Shown: positions 1-8,901 of the stretch, piece by piece
Numbering within the stretch: the first letter of the stretch is position 1
Layout: each line of letters starts with the position of its first letter
Assembly (NCBI GenBank): GCA_030649735.1
Contig: JAUSFL010000040.1
Span: 1 to 52,781 of the forward strand
Length of the DNA: 52,781 nt
DNA from: Candidatus Iainarchaeum sp.
Lineage (GTDB): Archaea > Iainarchaeota > Iainarchaeia > Iainarchaeales > UBA10191
Reading direction: 5' to 3'
The notes under the pieces: model-generated
Seen by the model: only the letters and a program-made list of their open reading frames with translations
Databases searched by the model: none
What the model was told of the DNA's origin: nothing
Made by a program: the position numbers and the translations under genes

Positions 1-18
1 AGTATTAAAATGTTGTCT

Positions 19-3000
19 TTATTTAATGCATTCTGATTCTGCGCTTTTTTCATTGCCTTCAATTGATTGGATTATTGGGGTTGGATTCCACCAGAACTTC
101 TGCTCAAGCCCTGTTCCAGAAACGCAAACAGTCCTGTTCCTAACCATGTTTAAAATTTGCCTGACTGATTGAATGCTTTCATTGGATGCATTTCCTGCGC
201 CAGTCAATGGCACGTTTGCAGTGCTTTGAGTGGAGTTTGTTATGAGGCTTGCGCTGTCGTTCGCGACGTCAATGCTCATTGAGCTTGTCCTGCCTTGAGG
301 CGTGTAAAAAATGCTCTTCAAGTAAGTGCTTCCAAAATTCTGCTGAGTGTCAGGCCATTCAAGCCCATAGGCCAGCAAAGAGCTTCTTGCGCAGGCAGTG
401 TCAAACTTGTTGCCTACAGTGCTTTTGTCCGCAAACCCGTCCTTGAATGCCTCTAAAGTGTATCTTCCATAAAAGTCCTTGCAGTTCACTCCAACGCCCC
501 ACCAAGGATTGCTTTCCGGGCCTACGTAAGTGTCTGTTCCGCTGATTGCAAAATTGTAGGTTACGCAGGCTTCTCCAGTATTGTTTGTCATTTTCAAAAT
601 GACTGGAGTTGCATTGCTTGGCGAAAACACGAGCTTGCTCTTGCTGATTGACATTATCATTCCGCGAGTGTCACTGAAATTCAATTTCTTGAAGCTTTGC
701 TCTATTGAAGTCTCCAAGACTCCGCCGTTTTCAGTGAAAGGGCTCCATGAGGCTCCGCCAATTGCCTTGATTGAAGAGCCAACGTCGCTGGTGATTGAAA
801 CAGGATCGCTTGCTGTTGACTTGTAATTCAAGCCGTACATTGTCCTTCCATTCTCCGAATCCACGGTTCCAACAAGCCCGTCAAACGGCAGGTAATAGAA
901 TGGCGAGAGTGCAGGCTGGTTTGGAGTCTTGTTCAACAAAACATGCACTTTTGCGTCAGGCACTCCGTTAATGAACATTTGCCAGTCTTTGTTGTTGAAT
1001 TCAATGTCAATTGTTGTTTCATACAGTCCAGGGCCTGGCAGCATGTAGCCAATGTCTGGAGCTTCGCTGAACTTTGGCCCGAACTTGAATTTGCCGAAGT
1101 CCTTGAAAATTGTTCCTAATCCAGGCTCAGTGCCTGATTTGCCAGTGTACCAGTCCGCAGTGTCCACGAAAGCCACATTGGTGTAATAATCGTCAAAGTC
1201 TTTCTGCAAGTCTGGAGAATACCTGTCTTGAGTCAAGTAAGCGTTGAATTTGATGTTTTGCAAAAAGCTTTCCTTGTTCATTCCATCGCGGTAAATTACT
1301 CCACGGCCTGATTTTTCAGTTGCTTCAATGAATTCCTTCAGTCTTGAAGTCTTGTAAGGAGGGCAGTTAGTCAATAATTGAGACGGCCTTACATCAATTG
1401 CAGTGCTTACTGAATCGTCAGCGGCCATTGAATTGCAGTTTGATATTGTGCAAGACGCGAAAGTAGGCTCAATGACTGCATTGATTGCGAAAGTCGTGCT
1501 TGCCTGCAGGCTCTTGAACTCGCAGCCTATTGTTGTCTCGCTGCTCACGTCAAATGTTTTAATGCAAGGCGGCAGTGCTGCCTGCGTGCTGGAATTCACT
1601 ACAGTGACTGTCAATTTTATGTTAGCCAATGCCGGAGCGTTATTTTTTACAGTGACAATTATGTTTGCGTCAGCGCTTCCGTCGCTTTTGATTTGGTAGT
1701 CAGGGAACAGCCTTGAAATTCCAATGTTGTCTTCGCCAATAGTGTTTGTTTTTTCCTCAACATTTGCTGAAGGGCACACTAATGGATTGTCTGCAAGGAA
1801 GTCCTTGATTACCTTGATTTTCTTCAATGATTCAATGCTGAATTGCACTCCGTCGCAAAAGGCATAATTTGCTGTTCCTTCATCGCAGGCTGTCCTTCCA
1901 ACATCCTGCCAGCTCCAATCAAGCAATACTTTAGGAACTGCCTCTTCCCCGGTGTTTCCAAAAATTCCCGGAGGCATGAATGAAACGCAGGCCTTGTTAG
2001 GGTCGATTACTGTATCCTGCAATAATTGTTCAGGGCTTATTGCATTGAATTGCAGCATGAAGTATTGCGAAGCGTCTTTTGGATAGCCTGTCTTTTCATC
2101 CAATTCAATGTCTGTAGTGTCAATGTCAGCTTCTGTAGGCTGGTCAAAGAATGAAAGCAATCCGCCATCGCTTTCCTCCAATTCAATGTCATCAATGCTG
2201 TAAGTCTTGTCAGCATAATCATGCCTTTCCGCGTTCACTTTCAAAAGCTTGAAGTTTGTTCCAGTGAGCAATGGGTCTTGGTTTGTGAATTTCAATTCCA
2301 TGCTTTGGTCTTTTAGCTTGCTGTCAATCCTGTTGTCAGTCCTTGTCGAGCCAACTTGCTCTACTTTAATTGTAGCGTCAGTTGTGTCACTGCCAGTCAA
2401 TTTTTGAGGATACATTGCAAAACTGCTTATTTCCAAATCACTCATTGTGGTTGTGAATTCTATTGTGTCCTGGTTGTTAATGTTATACATTGTCCTTGCA
2501 ATGAAAACTCCCACTCCTTGGGATAATGGAGTGCTTCCAAGCAATCCGCCCAAAAATCCCGCACTTCCCGGAATCAGAACGCTTCCAAGCCCGCCAAGCA
2601 ATCCTCCAGAACTGCTGCTGCCGCTTCCACTTCCCAATAAGCTGCCGAGAACTCCTCCATTGCCTGCTGAACCGCTATTTTGTCCTCCACTGCCGCCTGT
2701 CTGCATTTGGGCAGCTGTGGCCGCCTTTGCCAATGTGAGCTTTGCGCTTGCGTTAGTAATGTTGTCTTTGGACGTTTCAATCAATCCAGTCACTGTCAGC
2801 GAATCCACTCCGGCAACGCTTGCGGTTGGATTGCTTGCGCCAAGCAGGCTTTTGCCCACGCCATAGCTTGTTGTTGCGGCAGTGAAGCCTGAATAAGTTC
2901 CAAGAGTTTTTTCCTTTGATTCAACAAGGGTTGTTTTTTCAGTTTCAAGAGTAGTTGCAACTTTTTTTAGATTGACGGCTGCTGTGGCATATGTTAATCC

Positions 3001-6000
3001 TGTTCCAACTGCCGCTGCGGTTGCCGCATCTGTTTGCTGCGTTTTTATTTTGCCTTGCTCAGTGCTTAATGATGTTTTGTAAGTTCCTGTTTGCGTGGGA
3101 ATTTTTTCTTCAATTGTCTTTGCTGCAGTGGTTCTGGCCCATGCTTCGCTTACGTTAGGGACTGCCAGTTTTGGACCGTAGGCAGTGACTCCGTCAAGCG
3201 CTGTTTTTTGGAAAACCAATGATGCTGTCTTTGCTGAAACTCCGGAAGTTGAGGCAGTGTCAATTGCGCCAATAGTTCCTGAAGTTGCAGTGAATCCAGT
3301 GTCAGTCAAGCTGAATTTTGTCTGAATTTCTGCTGCCTTTGCTTTAGCGACTGCAGCACAGGTGGCACCCATATATGCTTTTGATGCTGGATTATCGCAA
3401 TAGTTTGATAGAGTCGTGAAACAGTCTGATGTTTCATTAAGTTTTGCAATTGTCTGCTGAAGCAATGACTTGTCCAAAGCAGCCGCATCGCTTTTCGGGA
3501 AGCATGAGCCATTAATTGCAGAAACATTGGTTTTGTAAGTGTCTGTGGTATTTACTGCATCTGTCTGGGGAGTGATTGTTTCATTTCCTATTTTTGATGT
3601 TTTTCCGTCATCTGCAGCGACTATTTGGGTGGTTGTTGCCTTGTCATTGGCGACTGTGCTTCCAGTGCTTGAAGTTGTGACGTCAGTGCAGCCGCCGGTA
3701 AATCCTTCCCCGAATGTTTTTTCAGAATTTGCCAAAGTAAGGCAGGCTGCGGTCTTTTCGCCAGTAATTGCAGTGGAGATTGCAGTCATTGAAGTAATGC
3801 TTTGTTCCAATGCTGCATTGGTTTGCGCATTGCCCGCAATGTTTCCAACCCCGCTTCCGCTAAGCCCGTTTGTCAAAGCGCCCAAGAGCGCTGTCAAAAG
3901 CCCCCATTTCAGCCCGTCTGTTGCGGCATTGGCAAAGCTTGACATGTCTACCTTGAATGGAACGTCCTTGTCTTTGCAGTAATTTGTCAATTCGCTGTTG
4001 TCAAACCCGTCGTCAGGAACTTCAGGATCGTCAAAAACATTGAATTCGTACTTGTCCAATTGAATGCAAATGCTTGCATCCCAAACCCTGACCCTAATGG
4101 TTTTGTCTTGCTCAATCAATGAAGTGATTTCTGAAGGAGTTGGCTGTCCTTCAAGCTGTGCTTTCACTATGATTGCGTACTGTCCCGGGAAAGTGCTTTT
4201 GTTTGCTATCACTTGGATTGCCGGGCTTGTTCCGCCGTCAGCGATTATCAGCCCTGATGTTGGCGCTCCCACAAGGCTTAAAGTATTGTCCGGCAGGACT
4301 GAAAGGAACACTTTCACTTCCCCGCAGTCTTTCTTGTTTGATATTGTAAAGTCTGTCATTGATTCCGCAATTTTTTCGTCTTTTGTGATTGACAATAATT
4401 CTTTGCTGAATGAAATGCATTCTTTCAGGTTTGCAACATGCAGTTCTGTAGTGATTTCCTGGCTCATTGCCTGGTCTTTCTGGCCTTCAGTCTTGTTTTT
4501 TGCCTGAATTATTATTTTCGCGTTTGCGACTCCATCGACTCCGCCGCTTGGCGTGAAAGAAAGGATTGCGTCATAGCTTTTTTCTGCCTCAAACCTTGAA
4601 ACTAATTTCTTGAAATATCCTGCCCTTAATTCTGCTGCAGCGATTGCTCCAGAGCTTTTGCTTTCATAAATTCCCAAAAGGAATGTTCCAATTTCGTTTC
4701 CATTCCATTCGACTTTTGCCTGCAAATCGCTTATTGCAATCGGCTGGCCTTTGCTTGAGCAGTTGTTTTGTATTTTGAACTCAAAGCTTATTGCCTTTCC
4801 TTCAGTGCTGTCAGTCCAGTTTTTTGGCGTGACTTGCAGGCAGTCTTCTGCGTCAAGCTCTGCTCCGAAGCCGATTGTTGCATTGACTGGAACCTTGAAA
4901 ACCCAGGATTGCCCGTAATTGCCAGCGGTTATTGTTAAAGTTCCCTTGACTTGCTGCCTGTCAGTCAATGCCAGCGCTTCTTGGGTCAAGAATCCAGTGA
5001 AAGTGATGTTTGCCGAGCCATTAGGGTTTAGTTCTGCGCCTTGCTGTTCTGCAAGCGCGTTGTTCATTGCAGTATCGTCCAAAAAATTGCCTGAAGTTCC
5101 TTCATTGGAGTACTCTAGTTTTTCAATCTTTAAAGGGAATGATGCGATGTTTTTCACTTGGACTGTAGTGCTTTTTTGGCTTTCAGTGCTTGCGTTGATT
5201 GCAAGAGCGATTGTTGCCGGGCTTATTTCCAAAAGCTGGTCGTTTGCCTTGAGCTTTAATTCTTTATTGTTATAATCCGGCTTTGATATGGTGACTGTGA
5301 TTTCTTCGCCAGGCAGTAGTGATGGAATCCTTACTGTGGCTTTTCCAAGCCTTGTTGTCTTTCCAAGCACTAGAGTGTTTTTGAAGCGGTCTTTGACTGT
5401 AATGATTGCGCCTTCCACTTCCAAATTGGTTTTAGCGTCAGTAACTGAAACTTCAATGTTGCTTTCAATTCCTGCAGGAAGCATTGTTGGCTGAATGTCT
5501 ACCTTGAACTCGTTTTGTGCTGAAACAACAATTGTCAAATCCTTTTGGAATACAATATTGTACAGTCCTGGAGGATTGCTGCTTGACGCTATTTTGAAGC
5601 TGATTATTCCATTGCTGCTTGTTTGCGGCGTAAAGTCTATTTCTCCAGAAATTACAGCGCCTTTTTCAAAGCGGTTTTGGTTTTGCGAATTAGTGATGTC
5701 CTGGTCTGGAAGCTGGCTTTTTCCTGCAGTGCCTGTGATTTCCCTGCCTGAAGGCAATATTATGCTGTAGCTCTTGAACAGCAGTGACTCGTCCTCGTTT
5801 TTAATGCGCAATTGCGCGTCATTGTGCACTGTTGTTTTGGAATTGTTTGAAATATTGAAAATCAACTTGTAATTGTTAAGGATTTTTGCGTTATAGCTTT
5901 CATCAACCGCTTCTCCCAGTCCTCTTCTTCCATTCAAGTCTTCAATGATGTTTGCTGAAAAGCAGAATTCCGAATCGCACAAGGTAGTTATTCCAACCTG

Positions 6001-8394
6001 GTATAATTGCTTTGCTGGAGGCTCGAAGTAAAAGTCTTCTGAAGGCACTTGCTCCATTCTTGGATAATAGATTGTTTCGCCGTCATTTGAAACTCCAGTA
6101 AGCCAGTAGTAGACTCCGGCCTGCTCTCCGACTGCCGCAGTGCTTTTGACAGCGAATGAGACTTCGGCTTCATAAACTCCTTCGCTTAATGAAGCTACTG
6201 GAATGTTTGCCCATTTTGCGTCTCCTTCAGTCACTGTTGCGGCATCGTTTCCAAACCCGTTGGCTTTGTTGATTGAAGTTGCCTTGAGAATGTTATTGCT
6301 TAAAGGCATGTTGACTCTTTTCAAGACCATTGAGTCTTTTTCCATTATTCCATACCCGAACTCGCCTTTTCCAGTGTGAACGTGCATTATGCTTTGAGAG
6401 TAAGTTTTTCCTGCGGGAACCAAAATCCTGAATTTTCCAACATACTCTTGCCCGGGGCTTACTGCAGGAGTTGCCTTGTCTGAATCAGTGAGTCCTGAAA
6501 GCGACTTGTCTTTCTTGAAAAGACCCAAGAATTCCATTTTGAAATCGTTTGCAAGAATTTTCGGCTCTAAAGTGACATTGAATGCTGTGACTTTGTTTGC
6601 GATTATCGGCTTTGAAATTGTAGTGTATGCCGAGTAGTCTTTCTCGCCAGGGTTTAACTGCTGCCTTGAGATTTTCACGAAAACTTCCTTGTCTGCCTTT
6701 GCAAACCTGCTTGTTGCAGGAAGAACCCAGTTTCCGTCACTGTCTGTCAGACTGCTTCCAATTTCAGAATTGTCAAACGCGTCAATTAATGTCACGCGCG
6801 CGTTCGCGACTGCAAAGCCTTCAGTGTCTTTCACGTTCACTTTCACTGAGCCATTAGGCACAATGAGCGAAACATTAAGGTAGAATGCTGAAGCATCCCT
6901 CAGCTCAAACCTTTGGCTTTCGCTTTTTCCAGAAGCGCCTTGCTTTACTGCAACCGCATAATAGTAAGTTGCGGGCTTAACGTTTGGAAAGTGCGCTATT
7001 CCATTAATGTCGCTTAATTGCTCGGCGTATGGAGTGAGGAATCCTTCCTTATCTTCGCCTGTTCCATAATAAAGCGCGACTCTGGCAGCTTTAACCCCTT
7101 TTGCTGTTTCTGCATCAAGCACCTTGACTTTTAATTCTCCAGAATTGCTTGCCGAAAACTTTTCCAAAACCAGGGATTCTGTCCTGTCGCCTTGCTGTTG
7201 AATGTCAATTTCCCTTTCAGAAACCAAGTAGTCCGGATGGTCTGCGCTTATAGTGTATTTTCCAGTCGCGTTAAGATTGAATGAAACCATTCCGTTAGCG
7301 TCTGTTGTTTCATCGTCAATTCTTGCGTTTCCTTTCTTTACTGTGACTTTCGCGTTCGCGATTTTCTTGCCTGTGTTGTCTTTTTCAACAACCTGCACTT
7401 TGAGCCTTACGCTGATGTCTTTTTCCAGAGTGATTGTTTTCTGCACTGTGTCTCCAGGCAGTGTTGCGAACTCGTCAGTTGCCTTAGAGCCGTACTCGTC
7501 TGTAGGGCTTGTCCTTAAAGTGTATTTTGAGGCAGGCTGTTTGAATTCTGCAATTCCTGAAGCATTGGTCACTTGCTCTGCAATCGGACCTAATTCAAAC
7601 TCAAAAAGCTTTACGCTGATTCCTGCAAGTGGCTTGTCGTCAAAGACAACCCTTGCCCTGATTGTTGAAAGCTCTGATTCAAGCTCTTCAAGCTGTACAG
7701 TTTGGGAGTCTGAAGTAAATGCAATGCTTTGCTTTGGGGCAAATCCTTCGACTTCAATGCTTGCGACAAGGCTTCCGCAATTGCTTGGGGCCTTTACTGA
7801 AGCACTTCCATTGCTTGTCGTTATTTGCGCTGGTTCTGGAATTGCTCCAGGGTTAGTGCATGAGAAAGAATAATTCGCGCTTTTCAAAATTGCCCTGTTG
7901 AATGAGTCTTTAATGTAAATTGTTTTTTGCAGGCTGCCTCTTGCAAGCTCAACAAGCACTATTGAAAGCTTTTTTGGCTCATTGGCAGTGAACTTGTCTG
8001 TTTTAGTCTCAAACCCGTTTTTTGTCACAGTATAATTAATTACTGAGTCTTTTTCGAAATCCTGCCTTTCAGTGATTCCCTGGCTGTTTGTTACAATAGT
8101 CAGGTTTGCGGGCATTAGCTTGATGCTTGCGTTTGCAATTGGGTCTCCGTCTACGGTTTCAACCTGCAGCACAACGCCCACAGTGGGCTTTGCGAGCAAT
8201 GGAGTGAGCAAAAACCATCCGCCCAAAATCAATGCCAGGATTATTACTGCCAGGACAATTGCAAAAGTAGGAACGATTTTGTCGATTGGGTCGACAATTT
8301 TATAGATTGGGATTACTTTGTCAACATGGTCAAGGAATGCATAGTATTTTTCTTCCATTCCGAAGTAAAGGTCTTTTAGAAAGTCGCCAGCCAT
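19..8394 (-). CDS. Giant membrane-anchored multidomain surface protein A
   Basis: This 2791-aa protein is predicted to stay in the membrane by one N-terminal helix with nearly everything outside. I see a cytoplasmic segment (residues 1-45, with EEKYYAFLD and IPIYKIVD), a membrane helix (about 46-68), then at least six carboxypeptidase-regulatory-like/Ig-like beta modules to about residue 600 (repeated 'G.V.F....GKY' turns). A CX4C module (CDSEFC, about residue 805) follows, then Cys-Cys Ig-like modules (CLQVTPKNW...NNC; CISFSKELL...KDC). An Ala/Thr/Lys-rich stretch with a Gly/Ser/Leu-rich segment spans about residues 1500-1965, and a C-terminal beta region carries EEAVPKVLLDW (about 2149) and NIKFNAYLTQDRYSP. 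Asn-X-Ser/Thr sequons are abundant, fitting archaeal N-glycosylation. It is a paralogue of the products at 8902-16620 and 18293-26629. It starts at ATG with GGGGTTATT upstream, 12 bases after the preceding gene's stop. It has no C-terminal membrane tail. The exact function is unknown; adhesin or cell-envelope scaffold is inference. Confidence 0.85.
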   Translation of the reverse strand: MAGDFLKDLYFGMEEKYYAFLDHVDKVIPIYKIVDPIDKIVPTFAIVLAVIILALILGGWFLLTPLLAKPTVGVVLQVETVDGDPIANASIKLMPANLTIVTNSQGITERQDFEKDSVINYTVTKNGFETKTDKFTANEPKKLSIVLVELARGSLQKTIYIKDSFNRAILKSANYSFSCTNPGAIPEPAQITTSNGSASVKAPSNCGSLVASIEVEGFAPKQSIAFTSDSQTVQLEELESELSTIRARVVFDDKPLAGISVKLFEFELGPIAEQVTNASGIAEFKQPASKYTLRTSPTDEYGSKATDEFATLPGDTVQKTITLEKDISVRLKVQVVEKDNTGKKIANAKVTVKKGNARIDDETTDANGMVSFNLNATGKYTISADHPDYLVSEREIDIQQQGDRTESLVLEKFSASNSGELKVKVLDAETAKGVKAARVALYYGTGEDKEGFLTPYAEQLSDINGIAHFPNVKPATYYYAVAVKQGASGKSESQRFELRDASAFYLNVSLIVPNGSVKVNVKDTEGFAVANARVTLIDAFDNSEIGSSLTDSDGNWVLPATSRFAKADKEVFVKISRQQLNPGEKDYSAYTTISKPIIANKVTAFNVTLEPKILANDFKMEFLGLFKKDKSLSGLTDSDKATPAVSPGQEYVGKFRILVPAGKTYSQSIMHVHTGKGEFGYGIMEKDSMVLKRVNMPLSNNILKATSINKANGFGNDAATVTEGDAKWANIPVASLSEGVYEAEVSFAVKSTAAVGEQAGVYYWLTGVSNDGETIYYPRMEQVPSEDFYFEPPAKQLYQVGITTLCDSEFCFSANIIEDLNGRRGLGEAVDESYNAKILNNYKLIFNISNNSKTTVHNDAQLRIKNEDESLLFKSYSIILPSGREITGTAGKSQLPDQDITNSQNQNRFEKGAVISGEIDFTPQTSSNGIISFKIASSSNPPGLYNIVFQKDLTIVVSAQNEFKVDIQPTMLPAGIESNIEVSVTDAKTNLEVEGAIITVKDRFKNTLVLGKTTRLGKATVRIPSLLPGEEITVTISKPDYNNKELKLKANDQLLEISPATIALAINASTESQKSTTVQVKNIASFPLKIEKLEYSNEGTSGNFLDDTAMNNALAEQQGAELNPNGSANITFTGFLTQEALALTDRQQVKGTLTITAGNYGQSWVFKVPVNATIGFGAELDAEDCLQVTPKNWTDSTEGKAISFEFKIQNNCSSKGQPIAISDLQAKVEWNGNEIGTFLLGIYESKSSGAIAAAELRAGYFKKLVSRFEAEKSYDAILSFTPSGGVDGVANAKIIIQAKNKTEGQKDQAMSQEITTELHVANLKECISFSKELLSITKDEKIAESMTDFTISNKKDCGEVKVFLSVLPDNTLSLVGAPTSGLIIADGGTSPAIQVIANKSTFPGQYAIIVKAQLEGQPTPSEITSLIEQDKTIRVRVWDASICIQLDKYEFNVFDDPEVPDDGFDNSELTNYCKDKDVPFKVDMSSFANAATDGLKWGLLTALLGALTNGLSGSGVGNIAGNAQTNAALEQSITSMTAISTAITGEKTAACLTLANSEKTFGEGFTGGCTDVTTSSTGSTVANDKATTTQIVAADDGKTSKIGNETITPQTDAVNTTDTYKTNVSAINGSCFPKSDAAALDKSLLQQTIAKLNETSDCFTTLSNYCDNPASKAYMGATCAAVAKAKAAEIQTKFSLTDTGFTATSGTIGAIDTASTSGVSAKTASLVFQKTALDGVTAYGPKLAVPNVSEAWARTTAAKTIEEKIPTQTGTYKTSLSTEQGKIKTQQTDAATAAAVGTGLTYATAAVNLKKVATTLETEKTTLVESKEKTLGTYSGFTAATTSYGVGKSLLGASNPTASVAGVDSLTVTGLIETSKDNITNASAKLTLAKAATAAQMQTGGSGGQNSGSAGNGGVLGSLLGSGSGSSSSGGLLGGLGSVLIPGSAGFLGGLLGSTPLSQGVGVFIARTMYNINNQDTIEFTTTMSDLEISSFAMYPQKLTGSDTTDATIKVEQVGSTRTDNRIDSKLKDQSMELKFTNQDPLLTGTNFKLLKVNAERHDYADKTYSIDDIELEESDGGLLSFFDQPTEADIDTTDIELDEKTGYPKDASQYFMLQFNAISPEQLLQDTVIDPNKACVSFMPPGIFGNTGEEAVPKVLLDWSWQDVGRTACDEGTANYAFCDGVQFSIESLKKIKVIKDFLADNPLVCPSANVEEKTNTIGEDNIGISRLFPDYQIKSDGSADANIIVTVKNNAPALANIKLTVTVVNSSTQAALPPCIKTFDVSSETTIGCEFKSLQASTTFAINAVIEPTFASCTISNCNSMAADDSVSTAIDVRPSQLLTNCPPYKTSRLKEFIEATEKSGRGVIYRDGMNKESFLQNIKFNAYLTQDRYSPDLQKDFDDYYTNVAFVDTADWYTGKSGTEPGLGTIFKDFGKFKFGPKFSEAPDIGYMLPGPGLYETTIDIEFNNKDWQMFINGVPDAKVHVLLNKTPNQPALSPFYYLPFDGLVGTVDSENGRTMYGLNYKSTASDPVSITSDVGSSIKAIGGASWSPFTENGGVLETSIEQSFKKLNFSDTRGMIMSISKSKLVFSPSNATPVILKMTNNTGEACVTYNFAISGTDTYVGPESNPWWGVGVNCKDFYGRYTLEAFKDGFADKSTVGNKFDTACARSSLLAYGLEWPDTQQNFGSTYLKSIFYTPQGRTSSMSIDVANDSASLITNSTQSTANVPLTGAGNASNESIQSVRQILNMVRNRTVCVSGTGLEQKFWWNPTPIIQSIEGNEKSAESECIK
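2505..2705 (-). repeat. Gly/Ser/Leu-rich low-complexity segment in giant protein A
   Basis: About 65 codons encode Gly/Ser/Leu-rich sequence (for example GSLLGSGSGSSSSGGLLGG), around residues 1896-1963. It follows an Ala/Thr/Lys-rich stretch and precedes a conserved beta region. It may be a flexible or weakly hydrophobic linker. It is not homologous to the Tyr/Asn-rich inserts of B and C. Confidence 0.75.
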
Positions 8395-8406
8395 GCAATA
8401 ACCCCA

Positions 8407-8877
8407 TTACCCCATCAACAATCCCGGAATTTCCTTCACTCCAATCACTGGAATGCTTTGCTGGAATAATGCCGGAATGAACGCTAAAAATAATGCTATT
8501 GTCAAATATAAACCCAATTGTTTTAAGTGTTCCTTGGAATAAAAATTGTCGCTTCCATGAAAGTCATCAAACAGCTTGAATCCTGAAAGCGTTCCCCCAA
8601 ATCCAGCAAGCAGGAAAGCAAAAAGGCTTATAATTCCTAACGGAATGTTTTGCATGAAAACCTGGCCTGAAATAAGGCCTGAAAAAAACATTGAGAACGC
8701 GGAAAACCTTCCAAAAAAAAGCAGGCATAAAGTGAAAACAAAAAAGACTGAAGCGAGAATTTCTGCCGGCGTTGAGAATCCCAAGAATTGTATTCCCAAA
8801 AATGCCGAAGTGACTGCGCCGCAAAACCAAGATGCAAAAGCAACTATCAAAAACCCGTTAATTCTGGAGTCTCTCAA
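8407..8877 (-). CDS. Small polytopic membrane protein between two giant surface proteins
   Basis: I do not recognise the family of this 156-aa protein. It has about five hydrophobic helices (around residues 7-28, 36-55, 58-76, 78-98 and 121-141) and a short charged loop (FDDFHGSDNFYSKEHLKQ) before the last helix. The TTG start at 8877 has AGAGGGAT just upstream, a good Shine-Dalgarno match. The gene sits 24 bases after the stop of giant protein B and 12 bases before the start of giant protein A, so it is almost certainly co-transcribed with both. A partner role in export or assembly of the giants is possible from context only. It lacks the HGI.E-type motif that would support a SpoIIM-like assignment. 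Confidence 0.75.
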   Translation of the reverse strand: MRDSRINGFLIVAFASWFCGAVTSAFLGIQFLGFSTPAEILASVFFVFTLCLLFFGRFSAFSMFFSGLISGQVFMQNIPLGIISLFAFLLAGFGGTLSGFKLFDDFHGSDNFYSKEHLKQLGLYLTIALFLAFIPALFQQSIPVIGVKEIPGLLMG

Positions 8878-8901
8878 TAAAATCCCTCTTTTGAGTAAAT
8901 G

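Noticed and set aside
7253-7873. 206-codon plus-strand open frame
   Set aside because: It lies wholly antisense to giant protein A and has no ribosome site or promoter; long antisense frames are expected opposite a long gene with this codon bias.
8407-8877. SpoIIM-like assignment for the 156-aa membrane protein
   Set aside because: Hydrophobic pattern is similar in a general way but the family's conserved HGI.E-type motif is missing.
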